Source of the DNA: Candidatus Iainarchaeum sp.
GTDB taxonomy: Archaea > Iainarchaeota > Iainarchaeia > Iainarchaeales > GCA-2688035
Length of the DNA stretch: 9,647 bases
Reading direction: 5' to 3'
Assembly (NCBI GenBank): GCA_017608725.1
Contig: JAFCFG010000023.1
Location: 1-9,647 of the forward strand
Of the stretch, positions 6,121 to 9,647 are shown piece after piece. How positions within the stretch are numbered: position 1 is the stretch's first letter; every line of letters begins with the position of its first letter. The position numbers were made by a program, and so were the translations under genes. The notes below the pieces were generated by a model. It was not told where the DNA came from, did no database searches, and saw only the letters and a list, made by a program, of their open reading frames with translations.

Positions 6121-6840
6121 ATGCCGCGCTTTTTTGAAATAGATTTTCTGAGGGGCATTGCAATTATTGCAATGATTGCATTCCACGCACTGTTTGATTT
6201 AAACTACTTTGCAGGCTATTCCTTCCCACTTCATAAGGGGGCATTCTTTTTGCTTGGCAGGTTTGCCTCTGTTACCTTTATCTTCCTTGTTGGTTTGTCC
6301 CTTTCAATAAGCTACAACAGGGCAAGGCAGCAAAAGACAAAAACCCAGTTATTTCAAAAATACTTTTTCAGGGGCGCGAAAATATTCAGCCTTGGCCTGT
6401 TAATTACAGCTGTTACCTGGCTTCTTTTTCCAAAGGAGGTAATTGTGTTTGGCGTGCTGCACTTCATTGGTTTGGCGATAATTCTTTCCTTTCCATTTTT
6501 GGGGAGAAGGAAAACAAATCTGCTTATTGGAATTCTCTTCATCCTGTCTGGTTTCTGGCTCCAATCTGTTTCCATTCCCTCTCCCCTGCTTTTGTGGGTT
6601 GGTTTCACTCCAGTTGGGTTCTACAGCTTTGATTACTTTCCCCTCCTGCCCTGGTTTGGCCTTGTACTGCTCGGCCTGTTTTCTGGAAACATGCTCTATT
6701 CAGGGGAGGAAAGGAAATTCTCCCTGCCGGATTTATCAAAAAACAGGTTCATTGGCTTCTTTTCCTTCCTTGGGAGAAACAGCCTGCTGATTTATTTCTT
6801 GCACCAGCCAGTGCTGGTTGCAGTTATCCTGCTGTTATAG
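6121..6840 (+). CDS. DUF1624 / HGSNAT-like membrane acyltransferase
   Basis: A 239-residue polytopic membrane protein of the DUF1624 / heparan-alpha-glucosaminide N-acetyltransferase catalytic-domain family. The start RFFEIDFLRGIAIIAMIAFHALFDLNYF is diagnostic, with a conserved histidine at about residue 22. About seven hydrophobic helices follow, ending in SLLIYFLHQPVLVAVILLL, whose HQP motif (about 228-230) is also typical. Length agrees with small prokaryotic members (about 230-250). The family is thought to transfer acyl groups across or at the membrane to sugars; the acceptor here is unknown. It is transcribed alone, divergently from the radical SAM gene, and is followed by a broken helicase fragment. 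Confidence 0.88.
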   Translation: MPRFFEIDFLRGIAIIAMIAFHALFDLNYFAGYSFPLHKGAFFLLGRFASVTFIFLVGLSLSISYNRARQQKTKTQLFQKYFFRGAKIFSLGLLITAVTWLLFPKEVIVFGVLHFIGLAIILSFPFLGRRKTNLLIGILFILSGFWLQSVSIPSPLLLWVGFTPVGFYSFDYFPLLPWFGLVLLGLFSGNMLYSGEERKFSLPDLSKNRFIGFFSFLGRNSLLIYFLHQPVLVAVILLL

Positions 6841-6925
6841 CTGCCTTGCTGTTCAAACCTTTTCCAAAGATCTATGCTCCCAGAATGGGTGCTTCTGCTA
6901 TCAATATGGCCCCGGAGACAATTAA

Positions 6926-7120
6926 TGGCAAGCCTGCTTAAGGGAAGGAACGCCAAAAGAGAGGGAAACCTATGTCCACAGGATTGGCAGAACAGCCGGA
7001 TTTGGAAAGAGGAGCGAAGCAGCTACATTCTGCACCAACGTGCTTGAAATCAAGAAACTGCAGAGAATTGAATCACACATAAACGCACAAGTTCACGAAC
7101 TGGAAGAGTGCAGTTTGTGA
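6926..7120 (+). pseudogene. 3' fragment of a DEAD-box RNA helicase
   Basis: The frame open from 6926 to the TGA at 7118-7120 reads TPKERETYVHRIGRTAGFG (from 6950), then continues through SEAATF and a helical tail ending HELEECSL. YVHRIGRT is motif VI of DEAD-box helicases, where the arginine finger lies. Only the last ~55 residues of helicase domain 2 remain: there is a TAA in frame at 6923, no start codon before the motif, and no helicase sequence in the other frames just upstream. The usual HRIGRTGR is HRIGRTAG here, so the last motif arginine is also lost. A non-functional remnant is the best reading; an intact helicase probably exists, or existed, elsewhere in the genome. Confidence 0.75.
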
Positions 7121-7195
7121 AAATTCCAGGCTCCAGGATTCTTGTTTGGTTGGTGGTAAGTGGTTCATTTCATTCGCCTTTTTTTGTTCAAATGT

Positions 7196-7510
7196 TCATT
7201 TCCAAACCTTTTCAAGGTTTTTCAGTCCTTCTTTGAATTCTTCTTCGCTTAGGGGGTTTGCTATATTTCTTTCTTTTAGTTTGTCCATTATTTCCCAGAG
7301 GCTTATTTCAGCGTTTTCTGCTGCTTTGCCTATGCTTATCTTCCCTTCTTGGTATTGTTTTATTGCTTTTTCGAGTTTGTATTGTTTTGCGCCAAGTACA
7401 AATATTCTTTTTAGGGCAGTTGTTTTGTCTGTTTTTTCTTCTCTGGCGACTTCTTCTATTAGCGCAGCGTCCTTTTTTTCGAATCTTGCGGAAACGAGTT
7501 CTGTTTTCAT
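7196..7510 (-). CDS. UPF0175-type antitoxin with ribbon-helix-helix N-terminus
   Basis: A 104-residue small protein. The N-terminal part (about 1-45) has a beta strand then two helices, compatible with a ribbon-helix-helix DNA-binding fold (TELVSARFEKKDAALIEEVA). The second part, YQEGKISIGKAAENAEISLWEIMDKLKERNI (about 53-83), is the UPF0175 signature, a helix-turn-helix-like block. The C-terminus is acidic and lysine-rich, fit for binding a partner. It is the second gene of the module: its ATG overlaps the toxin stop (ATGA at 7507-7510), with GGAGGG about six bases upstream. UPF0175 proteins commonly pair with PIN-domain toxins and repress their own promoter. Coding sequence is more A-rich by eye than neighbouring genes. 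Confidence 0.8.
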   Translation of the reverse strand: MKTELVSARFEKKDAALIEEVAREEKTDKTTALKRIFVLGAKQYKLEKAIKQYQEGKISIGKAAENAEISLWEIMDKLKERNIANPLSEEEFKEGLKNLEKVWK

Positions 7511-8043
7511 TTTTTCCCTCCTTTGAGTTTTTCAATTTTATTAAATGCTTTAATAACAAAATCAAGTTTGTATCTTCCTTCCCTTTGGGCTATTTTTAAT
7601 GCTTCTAACGCCTCTTCTTTTGAAATTTTTTTCCTTTCAGCAAATCCAACTATAATGTCCGGAATTGTTGCCCAGTTTATTTCAAGCAACTTGGCCGCGT
7701 TTATTGCTTGCCTGTCATCGGCTAACAGCAATTTTGCGTTTGCTTGAATATAGAGCTTTATTGCATCCATTTCTCCTTCATCCAAATTAAGTTGGCTGAG
7801 CTGCTTGGCTACTTTGCCTTCTTTCAACGGCTTTGTTTTTTTAACTACTACTTTGTTCTCTTCAATCGCTTCTTCAATCTTTAGCGCATCAATTTTTTGC
7901 AACTCTTTTCCTGCCACGACTGTTTCTTCAAAAACCTTTTCAGGGATTTCAACCCGAAATTCCTCACACATTGCATCCAGCAAGCCTGCTTTAGTTCCAA
8001 TAATCAAAGAACTGCTATCGCTAATAACAAGCAACTTTGTCAT
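7507..8043 (-). CDS. PIN-domain toxin (DUF3368-like ribonuclease)
   Basis: A 178-residue protein with a PIN nuclease fold. Acidic residues fit the metal site: D9 in VISDSSSLI, E35 or E39 in IPEKVFEE, E91 in LDEGEMDAI and D109/D110 in LLLADDRQAINAA. The last follows the DUF3368 pattern, where LDD.xxR..A ends the core. About 45 extra residues after the core are helical and lysine-rich. The family cleaves RNA; the target cannot be read. The start ATG at 8043 lies about 27 bases from a TATA box, suggesting a leaderless mRNA. It is placed before the antitoxin gene, whereas many PIN modules have the antitoxin first. It lies 60 bases from tRNA-Tyr. Confidence 0.82.
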   Translation of the reverse strand: MTKLLVISDSSSLIIGTKAGLLDAMCEEFRVEIPEKVFEETVVAGKELQKIDALKIEEAIEENKVVVKKTKPLKEGKVAKQLSQLNLDEGEMDAIKLYIQANAKLLLADDRQAINAAKLLEINWATIPDIIVGFAERKKISKEEALEALKIAQREGRYKLDFVIKAFNKIEKLKGGKK

Positions 8044-8056
8044 ACAATATATTGTA
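8043..8056. promoter_or_regulatory. Palindromic operator at the toxin-antitoxin start
   Basis: TACAATATATTGTA is a perfect 14-base palindrome. It begins at the first base of the toxin ATG and lies between it and the TATA box (8067-8074), at the predicted transcript start. A symmetric site here is what a dimeric antitoxin would bind to repress its own operon. Binding is inferred. Confidence 0.6.
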
Positions 8057-8066
8057 GTGTAAACAG

Positions 8067-8074
8067 TTTATAAA
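8067..8074 (-). promoter_or_regulatory. TATA box of the toxin-antitoxin operon
   Basis: TTTATAAA, with flanking AGTATA upstream on the minus strand, is centred about 27 bases before the toxin ATG. It is among the clearest TATA boxes in the window. Confidence 0.7.
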
Positions 8075-8103
8075 TATACTGCCGTCCAGCGTGATTGTGT
8101 TAA

Positions 8104-8377
8104 TCCCGCCTCCCGGATTTGCACCGGGGACCTCTCGGTGGCCGTCACGCCCGGCCAGTGCAGGCCCAATTGCCTTTGGCAATCCGACTTGCTCGCCCTA
8201 AGGGGCTCGCACTAACCGGTCATTTGGCACGCCAGCTTTTGAGGCTGGTTTCCAATCCCTTTTCTTTGGCCAGGGGCAAAATGCAATTGCGAAGCAATTG
8301 CTTCATTTCCCCGGGCTTTTCTTTTTCAAGAAAAGGCCGTCTACAGCCGAGCGCTCTAACTGCTGAGCTAAGGCAGG
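8104..8377 (-). tRNA. tRNA-Tyr (anticodon GUA) with a 201-base intron
   Basis: Exon 1 is 8377-8341 and exon 2 is 8139-8104, 73 bases when joined, with no encoded CCA. The acceptor stem CCTGCCT pairs fully with AGGCGGG, with A73. The D stem is GCTC/GAGC, the anticodon stem CTCGG/CCGAG, the loop CTGTAGA (GUA, so tyrosine), the variable region AGGTC, and the T stem CCCGG/CCGGG. C1-G72 and A73 are the archaeal tyrosine identity elements. The intron lies between positions 37 and 38: loop bases CTGT (32-35) pair with ACGG near the intron end (8145-8142), leaving three-base bulges at both cut sites, the canonical BHB. The D loop (AGCAGTTA) lacks the usual GG pair and the T loop is TGCAAAT rather than TTCAAAT, so the tertiary elbow is atypical. 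It may still be functional, since all stems are intact. Confidence 0.85.
8140..8340 (-). other. Hairpin-rich tRNA-Tyr intron
   Basis: The 201-base intron begins and ends with ACGGCC. It holds a chain of hairpins: 8316-8335 (8-bp stem, GAAA loop on the minus strand), 8283-8301 (GCAATTGC twice around three bases), 8232-8248 (CCAGC/GCTGG), 8195-8206 (GCCC/GGGC) and 8169-8183 (ATTGCC/GGCAAT with a three-base loop). No convincing protein gene fits inside. The GAAA tetraloop exists only on the minus strand, agreeing with the tRNA direction. Most archaeal tRNA introns are much shorter. Confidence 0.75.
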
Positions 8378-8435
8378 ATCCGACAAACTTCGGATGGGAG
8401 TTATACTATCTTCGCTCCCTTTGGGAGCTCGATAG
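8378..8435 (-). other. Two hairpins and TATA-like sequence before tRNA-Tyr
   Basis: Immediately before the tRNA is a hairpin with 6-bp stem ATCCGA/TCGGAT (8378-8395). Next is TATAA (8405-8401), about 26 bases from the tRNA 5' end and a possible promoter. Beyond it is a longer hairpin (8406-8435): CTATC/GATAG and GCTCCC/GGGAGC stems around a three-base loop, with an internal GA/GAA loop. The longer hairpin could alternatively end the PAP2 transcript, since the PAP2 stop is at 8475. Alternative TATA-like stretches lie near 8456 and 8473. Confidence 0.45.
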
Positions 8436-8474
8436 AATGTGCCTGCGTTATTTAATTTAGTCAGCGAATTTATA

Positions 8475-9374
8475 TTAATCTATTGTTTTTTTCAAGCCAA
8501 GCAGCCTTTCGACCAGAACAGGGTATGCCCAGGAAATCCAGAACCCGCCAATCAGGTAGAGGAGGAATTGCTCTGCGCTGGTTACATGCATGTTTCCAAC
8601 CCAAAAATCCTTTGTGGCAATGAAGACCCCCACAAGGAACGCAAACCCGGCCCCTTGTTTTAATGCAATGCTCTTCCCAGTCAGCTTGGTTTGCTTCAAA
8701 TCCATTTCCTTGAACAGGAAAAACCCGATGTAGAATCCAATTAGGGCGGCTGCCAAGGGCACTTGCTGCAGGAAAACAAGCCCGAGAACAGCAACTGCAA
8801 GCAGGGCAATAAGTGCAGCCTCGTCCTCTAGCTTTGATGGCCTGAAATTCCTGTGGAATAGCCTGTTTCTTGCAACAAAATTGGCTTTTCCAATCACCAG
8901 TCCGAGGAGAATTCCTGCAGTTACATCAGAGGGGAAGTGCATGCCCAGGTATAACCTGCTGAATGCAACAGCTGCAACAACCAAAACAAAGAGGATTCTC
9001 AGATTTTTTTTAATGAAACTGCAGGAATATGAGAAGGCTGCTGCAATCATTGTTGCATGCCCGCTTGGAAAGCTGTGTGAAAGGTATGAGTCAGTTGCAA
9101 GCACCTGAAAGAAGCCAGCGGAGGGCCTTGGCCTTGCAACAGCAAATTTCAACAAGCCTGCAACTGCAGCGCTGAACACTATTAGGTTCATTAGAAAGAA
9201 TGCCCTGTTTTCCTCCCCAGTCCAGTAGGCAAAGGCAACAACTAGGATGAAGAAAATTGGGTTTCCAAGAAATGTAATGAACAGCATTAGCTGGGTTAAG
9301 GCCGGATTAGCAATTGATTGAATTGCCTGCAGGTAAGTTATATCCAGCTGGTTTATGGTTGAAATTGGATCCAT
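8475..9374 (-). CDS. PAP2-family membrane phosphatase with extra C-terminal helices
   Basis: Integral membrane phosphatase of the PAP2 (phosphatidic acid phosphatase 2) superfamily. All three catalytic motifs are intact: KFAVARPRP (K76, R83, P84), SFPSGH (S104, H106) and SRLYLGMHFPSD (S139, R140, H146, D150), with H146 the expected nucleophile. The PAP2 core spans about residues 20-165. After a charged linker (about 165-187) come about five further hydrophobic segments up to residue 299, longer than simple PAP2 proteins of 170-220 residues. The likely substrate is a lipid phosphate or pyrophosphate, such as undecaprenyl- or polyprenyl-type or phosphatidyl compounds; this is not determined. 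The ATG at 9374 lies about 28 bases from a TATA-like box, fitting a leaderless mRNA. Confidence 0.9.
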   Translation of the reverse strand: MDPISTINQLDITYLQAIQSIANPALTQLMLFITFLGNPIFFILVVAFAYWTGEENRAFFLMNLIVFSAAVAGLLKFAVARPRPSAGFFQVLATDSYLSHSFPSGHATMIAAAFSYSCSFIKKNLRILFVLVVAAVAFSRLYLGMHFPSDVTAGILLGLVIGKANFVARNRLFHRNFRPSKLEDEAALIALLAVAVLGLVFLQQVPLAAALIGFYIGFFLFKEMDLKQTKLTGKSIALKQGAGFAFLVGVFIATKDFWVGNMHVTSAEQFLLYLIGGFWISWAYPVLVERLLGLKKTID

Positions 9375-9398
9375 TCTGGAAACAAATCGTTTTTTCTA

Positions 9399-9406
9399 TT
9401 ATTAAA
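9399..9406 (-). promoter_or_regulatory. TATA-like box of the PAP2 gene
   Basis: TTTAATAA on the minus strand is centred about 28 bases before the PAP2 ATG and overlaps the stop codon of the preceding gene. The spacing matches the other leaderless promoters in the window, but the box is weaker. Confidence 0.45.
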
Positions 9407-9647
9407 CCTTTGTCTTCTTCAGCCTGCTCATTCCTGGCACCTCAACAGAGCTGTAGTCAACGCTTAGGCCAAGTTCCATCAATGATTTTCTCAGGGCGTA
9501 AACCTTGCAGAACTGTTTCAGTTCCTTTTTATCCTTTGGTTCAAATTCTGGTTTGTCGCATATTTCGTTTATAACAGAGTTTATTTTCCTGCTTGTTACA
9601 TCCCTTATTATTTCAGCGATTTCCTCAACAGTTTTCCCTTTTGGCAG
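9402..9647 (-). CDS. Unrecognised protein, C-terminal 81 residues only
   Basis: An open frame entering from the right edge and ending in TAA at 9404-9402. The visible 81 residues start LPKGKTVEEIAEIIRDVTSR and end GMSRLKKTKV. The composition is polar, rich in lysine and glutamate and mostly helical, with no membrane segment. Two cysteines (near residues 32 and 49) do not form a recognisable motif. Codon use looks like the neighbouring PAP2 gene and there is no internal stop, so it appears to be a real gene on the same strand. I do not recognise the family; the rest lies outside the window. Confidence 0.7.
   Translation of the reverse strand: MPKGKTVEEIAEIIRDVTSRKINSVINEICDKPEFEPKDKKELKQFCKVYALRKSLMELGLSVDYSSVEVPGMSRLKKTKV

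Noticed and set aside
6822..6941. Open plus-strand frame running past the acyltransferase stop (…LLFKPFPKIYAPRMG…)
   Set aside because: The acyltransferase already ends at a normal place for its family after the HQP helix. The extra frame is under 40 codons and I recognise no homology, so a frameshifted extension is not supported.
7176..7187. T-run on the plus strand after the helicase fragment as a terminator
   Set aside because: The upstream sequence is a pseudogene with no clear promoter. The run may simply be the complement of A-rich sequence downstream of the antitoxin gene.
4691..8110. TTAATCCCGCC at both 4691 and the tRNA-Tyr 3' end, as a possible attachment repeat
   Set aside because: The match is 11 bases and the copy at 4691 is the ribosome-binding region of the ZIP gene. 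There is no integrase and no other sign of an element between the two.
8119..8460. A 113-residue plus-strand open frame across the tRNA-Tyr region
   Set aside because: It runs antisense through both tRNA exons and the intron, has an Arg/Leu/Pro-rich composition typical of a GC-rich shadow frame, and resembles no protein I know.
1..9647. CRISPR array or insertion sequence
   Set aside because: No regularly spaced repeats, no transposase frame and no long terminal inverted repeats were seen.

Overview
The window looks archaeal. Most genes have a TATA-like box about 26-28 bases before the start codon, giving leaderless or nearly leaderless transcripts. A tRNA-Tyr gene carries a 37/38 intron bounded by a bulge-helix-bulge (BHB) motif. 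The large membrane operon has the archaeal Mbh/Mrp gene order, with split MbhD and MbhE genes. The lineage cannot be fixed from sequence reading alone; a euryarchaeal or DPANN genome is plausible.

Layout. Positions 1-3885 (minus strand) are a tightly overlapping Mrp/Mbh-type cation/proton antiporter operon, read mrpE-F-G-mbhD-mbhE-mrpB-C-D, with mrpD running off the left edge. It has its own promoter near 3927. Upstream on the same strand are a ZIP-family metal transporter (3948-4688) and a radical SAM protein with a C-terminal helix-hairpin-helix domain, of the family annotated as putative DNA modification/repair (4771-5904). A divergent intergenic region (5905-6120) separates these from a plus-strand membrane acyltransferase (6121-6840). 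That region holds a GC-rich block with a BHB-like structure closely resembling the tRNA-Tyr anticodon stem and intron end found 2.1 kb away.

Positions 6841-8100 look accessory: a broken 3' fragment of a DEAD-box RNA helicase, then a two-gene PIN toxin / UPF0175-type antitoxin module whose promoter contains a perfect 14-base palindrome. Next to it lies tRNA-Tyr (8104-8377, minus) with a 201-base, hairpin-rich intron and unusual elbow bases. The right end has a PAP2-family membrane phosphatase (8475-9374) and the C-terminal 81 residues of an unrecognised protein (9402-9647).

How the genes work together: only two sets form visible functional units, the eight-gene antiporter module and the toxin-antitoxin pair. 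The others appear to be single-gene transcription units with their own promoters. The most unusual material is non-coding: the tRNA-Tyr intron, its partial copy between two divergent promoters, and several short related hairpins.
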